A stretch of 64,000 bases of DNA from Chondrosia reniformis (taxonomy: Eukaryota > Porifera > Demospongiae > Chondrillida > Chondrillidae), in assembly GCA_947172415.1 (NCBI GenBank), contig OX359202.1:6124899-6188898 (forward strand), read 5' to 3'. The translations under genes and the position numbers were made by a program. Shown one piece after another: positions 25,652 to 37,600 of this stretch. How positions within the stretch are numbered: position 1 is the stretch's first letter; every line of letters starts with the position of its first letter. Below the pieces are notes generated by a model, which did no database searches, was not told the origin of the DNA, and saw only the letters and a program-made list of their open reading frames with translations.

Positions 25652-28600
25652 TTAATGTATGATGAGAAATTTATGTAGAAATCAAAATATCTAAAACTGT
25701 TTGGAAATGTTTCATACATGTCTGTGAATGTAGACACAAAGTTTAAACTTCATATTTATCCATTTGACAGAGTTACAGCACTAAGTGTACATTGTATTAA
25801 GAAAATGTATGGGTAAAGATAGGGTAAATTTATGTAAAAATCAAAATTTCTAAAACTGTTTGGAAATGTTTCATACTTGTATGTGAATGTGGATACCAAG
25901 TTTAAGCTTCAAATTTACCAATTTGACAGAGTTACATCACTAAATGTACATTTCAGTTAATGTATGGTGAGAGATAGGGCAAATGTAAAGATTTATGAAA
26001 ATTTCAAATTCTCATTGGAAATGTTTCATACATGTCTGTGAATAGAGACACCAAGTTTGAGCTTCATATCTTTCCATTTGACAGAGTTAGAGCACCAAAT
26101 GTACATTAATATACTGGAATACCAAATTAATGTATGGTGAGAGATAGGGCAAATGTAAAGATTTATGAAAATTTCAAATTCTCATTGGAAATGTTTCATA
26201 CACGCCTGTGAATGCTGACAGCAAGTGTGAGCTTCATATACCATTTTGACAGAGTTAGAGCACCAAATGTACATTAATATACTGGAATACCAAATTAATG
26301 TATGGTGAGAGATAGGGCAAATGTAAAGATTTATAAAAATTTCAAATTGTCATTGAAATGTTTCATACATGTCTGTGAATGCTGACAGAGAGTTTGAGCT
26401 TCATATCTTTCCATTTGACAGAGTTAGAGCACCAAATGTACATTAATATACTGGAATACCAAATTAATGTATGGTGAGAGAGATAGGGCAAATGTAAAGA
26501 TTTATAAAAATTTCAAAAACTCTTTGGAAATGATTCAATCATGTTTGTGAATGCTGACACCAAGGTTTAGCTTATTAACTTTCCATTTTACAGAGTTATA
26601 GTACCAAATGTACATTAAAGTATTGGTATACGAAATTAATGTATAGTGAGAGATGGGGAAATGTAAAGATTTATGAAAATTTCAAATTGTTATTGGAAAT
26701 GTTTCCGACATGTCTGTGAATGCTGACAGCAAGTTTGAGCTTCATATCTTTCCATTTGACAGAGTTAGAGCACCAAATGTACATTAATATACTGGAATAC
26801 CAAATTAATGTATGGTGAGAGATAGGGCAAATGTAAAGATTTATGAAAATTTCAAATTGTCATTAGAAATGTTTCCTACCTGTCTGTGAATGCTGACAGA
26901 AAGTTTGAGCTTCATATCTTTCCATTTGACAGAGTTAGAGCACCAAATGTACATTAATATACTGGAATACCAAATTAATGTATGGTGAGAGATAGGGCAA
27001 ATGTAAAGATTTATGAAAATTTCAAATTGTCATTGGAAATGTTTCCTACCTGTCTGTGAATGCTGACAGCAAGTTTGAGCTTCATATCTTTCCATTTTAC
27101 AGAGTTAGAGCACCAAATGTACATTAATATACTGGAATACCAAATTAATGTATAGTGAGAGATAGGGCAAATATAAAGATTTATGAAAATTTCAAATTGT
27201 CATTGGAAATGTTTCATACACGCCTGTGAATGCTGACAGCAAGTTTGAGCTGCATATCTTTCCATTTGACAGAGTTAGAGCACCAAATGTACATTAATAT
27301 ACTGGAATACCAAATTAATGTATGGTGAGAGAGATAGGGCAAATGTAAAGATTTATGAAAATTTCAAAAACTCTTTGGAAATGATTCAATCATGGTTTTG
27401 AATGCTGACACCAAGGTTTAGCTTATTAACTTTCCATTTTACAGAGTTATAGTACCAAATGTACATTAAAGTATTGGTATACGAAATTAATGTATAGTGA
27501 GAGATAGGGCAAATGTAAAGATTTATGAAAATTTCAAATTCTCATAGTAAATGTTTCATACATGTCTGTGAATGCTGACAGCAAGTTTGAGCTTCATATC
27601 TTTCCATTTTACAGAGTTAGAGCACCAAATGTACATTAATATACTGGAATACCAAATTAATGTATGGTGAGAGATAGGGCAAATGTAAAGATTTATGAAA
27701 ATTTCAAATTGTCATTGGAAATGTTTCCTACATGTCTGTGAATGCTGACAGCAAGTTTGAGCTTCATATCCTTCCATTTGATAGAGTTAGAGCACCAAAT
27801 GTACATTAATATACTGGAATACCAAATTAATGTATGGTGAGAGATAGGGCAAATGTAAAGATTTATGAAAATTTCAAATTCCCATTGGAAATGTTTCATA
27901 CATGTCTGTGAATGGTTACAGAAAGTTTGAGCTTCATATCTTTCCATTTGACAGAGTTAGAGCACCAAATGTACATTAATATACAGGAATACCAAATTAA
28001 TGTATAGTGAGAGATAGGGCAAATGTAAAGATTTATGAAAATTTCAAATTGTCATTGGAAATGTTTCCTACCTGTCTGTGAATGCTGACAGCAAGTTTGA
28101 GCTTCATATCTTTCCATTTGACAGAGTTAGAGCACCAAATGTACATTAATATACTGGAATACCAAATTAATGTATAGTGAGAGATAGGGCAAATGTAAAG
28201 ATTTATGAAAATTTCAAATTGTCATTGGAAATGTTTCCTACATGTCTGTGAATGCTGACAGCAAGTTTGAGCTTCATATCCTTCCATTTGACAGAGTTAG
28301 AGCACCAAATGTACATTATTATACTGGAATACCAAATTAATGTATAGTGAGAGATAGGGCAAATGTAAAGATTTATGAAAATTTCAAATTCTCATTGGAA
28401 ATGTTTCATACATGTCTGTGAATGGTTACAGAAAGTTTGAGCTTCATATCTTTCCATTTTACAGAGTTAGAGCACCAAATGTACATTAATATACAGGAAT
28501 ACCAAATTAATGTATAGTGAGAGATAGGGCAAATGTAAAGATTTATGAAAATTTCAAATTGTCATTGGAAATGTTTCCTACCTGTCTGTGAATGCTGACA

Positions 28601-30895
28601 GCAAGTTTGAGCTTCATATCTTTCCATTTGACAGAGTTAGAGCACCAAATGTACATTAATATACTGGAATACCAAATTAATGTATAGTGAGAGATAGGGC
28701 AAATGTAAAGATTTATGAAAATTTCAAATTGTCATTGGAAATGTTTCATACATGTCTGTGAATGCTGACAGTAAGTTTGAGCTTCATATCTTTCCATTTT
28801 ACAGAGTTAGAGCACCAAATGTACATTAATATACAGGAATACCAAATTAATGTATAGTGAGAGATAGGGCAAATGTAAAGATTTATGAAAATTTCAAATT
28901 GTCATTGGAAATGTTTCCTACATGTCTGTGAATGCTGACAGCAAGTTTGAGCTTCATATCCTTCCATTTGACAGAGTTAGAGCACCAAATGTACATTATT
29001 ATACTGGAATACCAAATTAATGTATGGTGAGAGATAGGGCAAATGTAAAGATTTATGAAAATTTCAAATTCTCATTGGAAATGTTTCATACATGTCTGTG
29101 AATGGTTACAGAAAGTTTGAGCTTCATATCTTTCCATTTGACAGAGTTAGAGCACCAAATGTACATTAATATACAGGAATACCAAATTAATGTATAGTGA
29201 GAGATAGGGCAAATGTAAAGATTTATGAAAATTTCAAATTGTCATTGGAAATGTTTCCTACCTGTCTGTGAATGCTGACAGCAAGTTTGAGCTTCATATC
29301 TTTCCATTTGACAGAGTTAGAGCACCAAATGTACATTAATATACAGGAATACCAAATTAATGTATAGTGAGAGATAGGGCAAATGTAAAGATTTATGAAA
29401 ATTTCAAATTGTCATTGGAAATGTTTCATACATGTCTGTGAATGCTGACAGCAAGTGTGAGCTTCATATCTTTCCATTTTACAGAGTTAGAGCACCAAAT
29501 GTACATTAATATACTGGAATACCAAATTAATGTATAGTGAGAGAGATAGGGCAAATGTAAAGATTTATGAAAATTTCAAAAACTCTTTGGAAATGATTCA
29601 ATCATGGTTGTGAATGCTGACACCAAGATTTAGCTTATTAACTTTCCATTTTACAGAGTTATAGTACCAAATGTACATTAAAGTATTGGTATACGAAATT
29701 AATGTATAGTGAGAGATAGGGCAAATGTAAAGATTTATGAAAATTTCAAATTCTCATTGGAAATGTTTCATACATGTCTGTGAATGGTTACAGAAAGTTT
29801 GAGCTTCATATCTTTCCATTTTACAGAGTTAGAGCACCAAATGTACATTAATATACAGGAATACCAAATTAATGTATAGTGAGAGATAGGGCAAATGTAA
29901 AGATTTATGAAAATTTCAAATTGTCATTGGAAATGTTTCCTACCTGTCTGTGAATGCTGACAGCAAGTTTGAGCTTCATATCTTTCCATTTGACAGAGTT
30001 AGAGCACCAAATGTACATTAATATACAGGAATACCAAATTAATGTATAGTGAGAGATAGGGCAAATGTAAAGATTTATGAAAATTTCAAATTGTCATTGG
30101 AAATGTTTCATACATGTCTGTGAATGCTGACAGCAAGTGTGAGCTTCATATCTTTCCATTTTACAGAGTTAGAGCACCAAATGTACATTAATATACTGGA
30201 ATACCAAATTAATGTATAGTGAGAGAGATAGGGCAAATGTAAAGATTTATGAAAATTTCAAAAACTCTTTGGAAATGATTCAATCATGGTTGTGAATGCT
30301 GACACCAAGATTTAGCTTATTAACTTTCCATTTTACAGAGTTATAGTACCAAATGTACATTAAAGTATTGGTATACGAAATTAATGTATAGTGAGAGATA
30401 GGGCAAATGTAAAGATTTATGAAAATTTCAAATTCTCATTGGAAATGTTTCATACATGTCTGTGAATGCTGACAGAAAGTTTGAGCTTCATATCTTTCCA
30501 TTTTACAGAGTTAGAGCACCAAATGTACATTAATATACAGGAATACCAAATTAATGTATAGTGAGAGATAGGGCAAATGTAAAGATTTATGAAAATTTCA
30601 AATTGTCATTGGAAATGTTTCATACATGTCTGTGAATGCTGACAGCAAGTGTGAGCTTCATATCTTTCCATTTGACAGAATTAGAGCACCAAATGTACAT
30701 TAATATACTGGAATACCAAATTAATGTATAGTGAGAGATAGGGCAAATGTAAAGATTTATGAAAATTTCAAATTCTCATTGGAAATGTTTCAAACATGTC
30801 TGTGAATGCTGACGTTAAGTTAAAGCTTCATATCTCTCCATTTGACAGAGCTACAGTACTCTAATGTACAATAAATTTCTACTATACGACCTTAA
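25652..30895. repeat. Core satellite array between blocks 6 and 7
   Basis: About 31 monomers. TGGTTACAG variants alternate with CTACCTGTCTGTG variants, giving further multi-monomer repeats (for example 28,400-30,200). It ends at the junction monomer and TTAA at 30892-30895. Confidence 0.95.
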
Positions 30896-31940
30896 ATGGG
30901 TGTAGCATATATATCGTGCGATACTATTTTGCAAATTATCGGCATACGAAGTTAAAATGTTTTGACATGAATGGGGCAACTAGAAACACGCAGGGACAGT
31001 CCAGAACGCAGCTGTCAGAAGGTCTTTACATAGAGGCAGGTAGCCATTATGCTATTACTGCAATTGAGATTGAGTATGGCTGGTTATACCAGTTTACGTT
31101 CATATCGGAACACCTCTCGCTAAAATCGTTTCTACATGGGACCAGAAAAGTTGGTCTCCTCCGCCAATCAAGACACTTACAGGATTCTATCCATTTTTCC
31201 CAGTTTCTAGATGAACCACGAATACTGGATATACCTTTAAAATGGCTTGGAACGATGCACTCATCCCGAATTAACTTGATATAATTTGACTACATTTTTC
31301 TCGCAAATACCCTATTCTTAAGTATGGAATAGCGCCAACCACAATCGTTTCCTTTTGAAATTTTCTTGTTTAAATAGAAGCGCAAAACCTTATAAAGTAG
31401 GCCTACCTGGACACATCTCTATGGTGGTAGCGGTTCCCATAGAGGTTGGTAGCGCTTAGACTCTGAAGCTGTCTCCTAATCGGTTGGTGCCATAGAGACG
31501 TGCTCACCAATAATCCGGATTTCGGGGGGGTTCCACGTAATGTGGGATTGGCATCTGATATCTTAGGATTCATATGAGTCGGCCATATCGAGAAGAACTG
31601 GTTCTTCTCACGCAAGTGACACCCAAAGCTCAACTCGGCAGAGCGTTACCACCGATCCCGGCCTCTGAGCGTCGTGGATGGTAGCGTTCGGTATGGTCCA
31701 ACTTTTTTTCTTTGGAGTTTCGTTGGCCGTCGATTGGCAAAATTTCACTTTAACGACATCCATATAATATATGTGGATAGAAACTGCTTCAAAAACAATC
31801 AAGTACTACACAGTGCATATCCATGTGTATAAGAAATCTTTCAAAGAGTTCTATTTTTTCAGAAATATATACAGTACGGCATGTTCACTCTTACACCTAC
31901 TCAAGGTCGGCCATTTATAGTATTACGCAATTAGGGTTAG
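30896..31940. mobile_element. 1-kb interspersed block, copy 7
   Basis: A 1,045-bp block between TTAA at 30892-30895 and TTAA at 31941-31944; last full copy. The 122-codon frame is intact (30916-31284). It carries a private change at the CGATCGG motif (CGATTGG). Confidence 0.85.
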
Positions 31941-33779
31941 TTAATGTATGATGAGAAATTTATGTAGAAATCAAAATATCTAAAACTGTTTGGAAATGTT
32001 TCATACATGTCTGTGAATGTAGACACAAAGTTTAAACTTCATATTTATCCATTCGACAGAGTTACAGCACTAAGTGTACATTGTATTAAGAAAATGTATG
32101 GGTAAAGATAGGGTAAATTTATGTAAAAATCAAAATTTCTAAAACTGTTTGGAAATGTTTCATACTTGTATGTGAATGTGGATACCAAGTTTAAGCTTCA
32201 AATTTACCAATTTGACAGAGTTACATCACTAAATGTATATTTAAGTTAATGTATGGTGAGAGATAGGGCAAATGTAAAGATTTATGAAAATTTCAAATTG
32301 TCATTGGAAATGTTTCATACATGTCTGTGAATGCTGACAGCAAGTTTGAGCTTCATATCTTTCCATTTGACAGAGTTAGAGCACCAAATGTACATTAATA
32401 TACTGGAATACCAAATTAATGTATGGTGAGAGATAGGGCAAATGTAAAGATTTATAAAAATTTCAAAATCTCTTTGGAAATGATTCAATCATGTTTGTGA
32501 ATGCTGACACCAAGGTTTAGCTTATTATCTTTCCATTTGACAGAGTTATAGTACCAAATGTACATTAATATACTGGAATACCAAATTAATGTATGGTGAG
32601 AGATAGGGCAAATGTAAAGATTTATAAAAATTTCAAAATCTCTTTGGAAATGATTCAATCATGTTTGTGAATGCTGACACCAAGGTTTAGCTTATTAACT
32701 TTCCATTTGACAGAGTTATAGTACCAAATGTACATTAATATACTGGAATACCAAATTAATGTATGGTGAGAGATAGGGCAAATGTAAAGATTTATAAAAA
32801 TTTCAAAATCTCTTTGGAAATGATTCAATCATGTTTGTGAATGCTGACACCAAGGTTTAGCTTATTAACTTTCCATTTTACAGAGTTATAGTACCAAAAG
32901 TACATTAAAGTATTGGTATACGAAATTAATGTATAGTGAGGGATAGGGCAAATGTAAAGATTTATGAAAATTTCAAATTGTTATTGGAAATGTTTCATAC
33001 ATGTCTGTGAATGCTGACAGCAAGTTTGAGCTTCACATCTTTCCATTTGATAGAGTTAGAGCACCAAATGTACATTAATATACTGGAATACCAAATTAAT
33101 GTATGTTGAGAGATAGGGCAAATGTAAAGATTTATAAAAATTTCAAAAACTCTTTGGAAATGATTCAATCATGTTTGTGAATGCTGACACCAAGGTTTAG
33201 CTTATTAACTTTCCATTTTACAGAGTTATAGTACCAAAAGTGCATTAAAGTATTGGTATACGAAATTAATGTATAGTGAGAGATAGGGCAAATGTAAAGA
33301 TTTATGAAAATTTCAAATTGTTATTGGAAATGTTTCATACATGTCTGTGAATGCTGACAGCAAGTTTGAGCTTCATATCTTTCCATTTGATAGAGTTAGA
33401 GCACCAAATGTACATTAATATACTGGAATACCAAATTAATGTATGTTGAGAGATAGGGCAAATGTAAAGATTTATAAAAATTTCAAAAACTCTTTGGAAA
33501 TGATTCAATCATGTTTGTGAATGCTGACACCAAGGTTTAGCTTATTAACTTTCCATTTTACAGAGTTATAGTACCAAATGTACATTAAAGTATTGGTATA
33601 CGAAATTAATGTATGGTGAGAGATAGGGCAAATGTCAAGATTTATGAAATTTCAAATTCTCATTGGAAATGTTTCAAACATGTCTGTGAATGCTGACGTT
33701 AAGTTAAAGCTTCATATCTCTCCATTTGACAGAGCTACAGCACTCTAATGTACAATAAATTTCTAGTATACGACCTTAA
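31941..33779. repeat. Last core satellite stretch, ending in an empty block site
   Basis: About eleven type C and B monomers. The final one (about 33650-33779) is the junction monomer that elsewhere precedes a block (GCTGACGTTAAGTTAAAGC, ATACGACC). Here it continues from TTAA (33776-33779) straight into TGTATGGTGAG with no block. It is therefore an empty-site counterpart of the block junctions. Confidence 0.9.
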
Positions 33780-34434
33780 TGTATGGTGAGAGATAGGGCA
33801 AATTTGAGCAGATATCAAAATTTGCAAAACTCATTGGATGTCCTTCATACATCCCTGTTAAGATTCATATCTCTTCATTTGGAAGAGTTATAGCACTTAA
33901 AGTATTTTAAATTACTGCTATACTAAATTAATGTATGGTGAGAGATAGGGCAAATTTGAGCAGATATCAAAATTTGCAAAACTCATTGGATGTCTTTCAT
34001 ACATCTCTGTGAATACTGACGTAGAGTTTCAGATTTATATCTCTTCATTTGGAAGAGTTACAGCGCTTAATGTACTTTTTATTACTGCTATACACAGTTA
34101 ATGTATGGTGAGAGATAGGGCAAATTTGAGCATTTATCAAAATTTGCAAAACTCATTGGATGTCCTTCATACATCCCTGTGAATACTGAGATAGAATTTA
34201 AGATTCACATCTCTTCATTTGGAAGAGTTACAGCACTTAAAGTACTTTAAATTACTGCTATACTAAATTAATGTATGGTGAGAGATAGGGCAAATTTGAG
34301 CAGATATCAAAATTTGCAAAACTCATTGGATGTCTTTCATACATCTCTGTGAACACTGACATAGAGTTTCAGATTCATTTCTCTCCATTTGGTAGTGTTA
34401 CAGCACTCTAATGTACATAAAAGTTCTCCTTTAA
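33780..34434. repeat. Type A satellite monomers, right edge
   Basis: About four edge-type monomers like those at 533-1126 and 2169-2852. One is shortened: near 33858 CCCTGTTAAGATTC lacks the usual interior. The stretch ends in TTAA at 34431-34434. Confidence 0.9.
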
Positions 34435-34495
34435 TGGTGTAGCATTTATATCGTGCGATACTATTATGGAAATTATCGGCATACCAAGTTAAAAT
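34435..34495. mobile_element. 61-bp left-end fragment of the 1-kb block
   Basis: Homology to the block start (TGGTGTAGCATTTATATCG through ATACCAAGTTAAAAT) stops at 34495, after which the sequence is unique. The variants match copy 1, not the core copies. It marks the right boundary of the repeat domain and lies about 125 bp upstream of the ARID4 start codon. Confidence 0.85.
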
Positions 34496-34620
34496 ATGAC
34501 GTCACGACTGGAGTGTATTGATGACGTTTTTTACTACAACAAAATTAGTAGGGGTTTTACTCCTTGTAATTATAAAGCTTAAACGTTTCTGAAGTTTTTT
34601 CATCATTGCGAAAAGATAAT
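34496..34620 (+). promoter_or_regulatory. Presumed ARID4 promoter with a perfect CRE
   Basis: The 125 bp between the end of the satellite domain and the first ARID4 codon must hold the core promoter and 5' untranslated region, unless transcription starts inside the repeat. It opens with a perfect palindromic CREB/ATF site TGACGTCA at 34497-34504, followed by a second TGACG half-site near 34522. No TATA box is evident at a usual position. Confidence 0.5.
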
Positions 34621-37600
34621 ATGGTACGTTATTCTTTAGATTATTATTCTGATGTGTAGCTATTAGGGAAGGATTATGATTTGGTTTCGATTACCGCTTA
34701 TATTCCCTGAACAGGCAAGTGACGACCCCGCTTTTCTTCCAGTTGGAACTGAAGTCAGCGCTAAATACAGAGGAGCCTTCTGCGAAGCGAAAGTGAAGGT
34801 TATACGGCGTTCCGTAAAGATTAAGGTACATTATATTGCCAATGTTTGTCCGATAAGGTAGATTATACTGTACATGTTGTTTTCAGAAATACCTTCTTAC
34901 ATGCGTACGTACGTATGTCAGTAATGCTTTGACCGTTTAGTAACGGAATCAGTGCTAGATCTTTATGTAGAGGATTATATCGTATCCTATGTTTCACATC
35001 TCGTCTCTCTTTAGGTTAATATCGGCAAGGGTAACTCTCTAGTTTGTGACGATAGCTCTATTAAAGAGGGTTCTCTCAAGGTAAGAATACCTTGCAATAG
35101 TTTTGGTCAAGTAGTAGTTAATCTGAAAGAATGATATATAGATGACTGAACTATGGTTTTATAGGTCTTATTAGTGCATAAAGACATTATACAATTACTA
35201 GATATGTAAATCTTGTTCATGAATTTGATTGAAGGTTGGTTGTAAGGTTGTTGCCAGGCAACAGGATGGATCCTTAGTCTCTGGAACTATCACCAAGGTT
35301 ACCGACTGTAGTAGCTACACTGTTGGTGAGTCCCTTTTAACATACGTATTTAGTATATGTACGTAGTTTGTATGTTAGAGTATGTATATTGATTCAATGG
35401 ATAACTTCTTTAAGCAGTATACTTGGGTATATGTAAGTTGTTAATTTATTAGAATACATTTGTAGTTAATTTGATGAATGTTTCTATTCCGTGTAATCCA
35501 GCCACTTACACATACAAACGTGAAACTCGTGTAACCTGAATGTAGTATTACATGTCCTCAGTTGTGGGCTACATTAACATGTGTTTGTGGACTGGTATAC
35601 CTGTTGCCATGGATACTACGTAGTGCTGTGAGGGAGAATATGATTGAGTATACATTGTGTGAGAGTTAGCTTGTTGACCAATCTGATGAAGACTGTAGCC
35701 TTTAATTTCTAACTATAACTTGCTATCCTCTCTGTGTTTAAGTACTTGTGGTTTGGTTATCACTGATGCTCATGAATTTAAGTACTTGTGGTTTGGTTAT
35801 CACTGATGCTCATGAATTTAAGTACTTGTGGTTTGGTTATCACTGATGCTCATGAATTGCAGTGTTTGATGATGGAGATGAGAAGACTGTTAAGAGGTCC
35901 AATTTGGTGCTGAAGGGAACAAGACATTATAACGAGAGTGAGGTAAGTGTATTCTCCATTTTGTGGACCTGGTGGTTGGAGGATAATATCATGTCACATA
36001 TTAGCAAACATTTAAGTTGTTCAATGTCTCCACCTTTCTCTGCAGACTCTTGATAACTTACCATTGACCAACCCAGAATCATTTGCATCGCCAGCTAGAG
36101 TAAGTTGTAAATGTTCTAACATATGTACACATATAAAATATATAATGAATAATATGTTATGTACGTATGTACGTATATTAATACATAACCATGTACGTAT
36201 ATGCGTATGTACATGCCTCAGTATATGTTGCACAACGTTGAACTTTTGTCTTCTATTCAGTCGAGGAGGTCCCGCAAGCGTGCCAAATTGAGTCCTTCAA
36301 GCGACACCACTTCTAGTCCCAGCACCAGCCCTGCAAAGAGAAGGAGAAAGAAGAACCTTCCAATTGGTAAGGTGGTCTTCATGGAGAGCGAGAGGAGGAA
36401 GTTGTCATGGTTACCAGCTGTGGTAAGAGAGCAGTTCACCATAGCAACAGAAAAACACTAGGTTTACATAGGAATTAATGTAATGGAAGAAATAGTTTGA
36501 CCACACTTGCATAGGTTCAATGTTTTATATTGCTTGAAATGACCTCTAAAGTCCTGCTTCTTGAAATCTTCTCTCTCAGGTGGTGCCTCCGAAGTTTGTG
36601 ATAGGAGAGATGGAGTCTGATAGCAATGCCACTTATATACGATCATTCAAGGATGGGAGATTGTAAGTCGATTAATTGAGTCAACAGTTTTCAGTTTGAA
36701 TATATTGACTCTCTCATTGTTTGTTGCCATAGTTATGCTGTAGAGGCTAGGGAACTCCACGAGTTTTCCCCCAAAGTTGAGCCCTTGAAGAGTATTCTAA
36801 GTGGAGACATGCAAGCCACCCACAAAGCAGGTACATCCATTTTGTCTCTATTGCATAACTGTTAATTACTATGATGCAATAGTTCATCACTCAATTGAAT
36901 GGCTATTTAGTCTTGGTATGTTGGTGTTTATATGTGTTTATCTACATACCTGCATACCTGTGATTATATCTTCCGTTTCAGCCATTGAGAAGGCGATGGC
37001 CTACACTGAAACTGGTGAACTTCCTTGGAACATGGAACTGGATGAAATACGTAAACCAGAGCATGCCGCTGTTGAGGTACCTAATTATGTACCTTCATGC
37101 GTACTGTATTAATTATGAAACATGCGTCTTTTTATATTAGAAGACATATGTATTATATACGTATGTATTCATGTACTGTATATCTAAACAATTTATACGT
37201 TGAAGGGGATGTATTAGATTGATTTATTCATGTTTGTGTGGTTTGTTTCTATGGTAACAGTCCTGCTGCTCCTTGTAGAGTTCCTCTGAGGAAGAAGAGC
37301 AAGTTGAGGTGGAGAAGACTACTCCAGTGAGGAAGGCAGTGCAGAAGAGGCCTCGGGCAGAACACCTCGATGATGACTCTAAATCTGACAGCAGTGTAGA
37401 GGAGGATGAAGAACTGCTGAGAGAGAAGGACAGATTTGTGAACGAACTAAAGAGATTTCATCGCAGCCAGGGGACGCCGATCATCCGACCTCCTGTTATT
37501 GGGCAGAGGTATATTGATCTATATACTCTTAATCAGTACGTGGAGGAGCTGGGAGGACAGCAAAATGTGAGTTACACTCGCTGAGTAGTGTCTCTATCCA

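Larger units (their letters stand above)
533..34495. repeat. 34-kb satellite domain, ~170-bp monomers plus 1-kb blocks
   Basis: Almost the whole left half is tandem repeat. The monomer is ~170 bp, measured between successive TAATGTATGG starts, for example 2510 to 2680 and 4217 to 4387; 172-bp variants carry an extra GA in GAGAGAGATAGGG. Recognisable pieces of each monomer are GAGAGATAGGGCAAATG, ATTTATGAAAATTTCAAAT, TGTCTGTGAATGCTGAC and CATTTGACAGAGTTAGAGC. Roughly 150 monomers are present after subtracting seven interspersed ~1,045-bp blocks. Monomers fall into several types (A at the edges, B in the core, C directly after each block) and form higher-order repeats. The length is close to one nucleosome plus linker, as in many centromeric satellites; a centromeric or pericentromeric role is inference only. 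Short open frames inside the monomers (9016-9246, 27693-27947) are reading artefacts. Confidence 0.97.

Noticed and set aside
9016..27947. Open frames of 76-84 codons within satellite monomers
   Set aside because: They are translations of the 170-bp repeat and occur only where chance variants remove stops.
1127..31940. Clear piggyBac terminal inverted repeats at the block ends
   Set aside because: The right end read inward (CTAACCCTAATTGCG) is loosely piggyBac-like, but the left end (ATGGGTGTAGCAT) does not match it. Only the TTAA flanks are supported.
533..34495. CRISPR-like regular repeats
   Set aside because: There are no unique spacers between short repeats; the whole unit repeats, and the context is animal nuclear DNA.
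34676..34714. ARID4 start at the first long-frame ATG (34676)
   Set aside because: The segment is a pyrimidine-rich intron end; the family N-terminus begins at 34715 and joins ATG at 34621.
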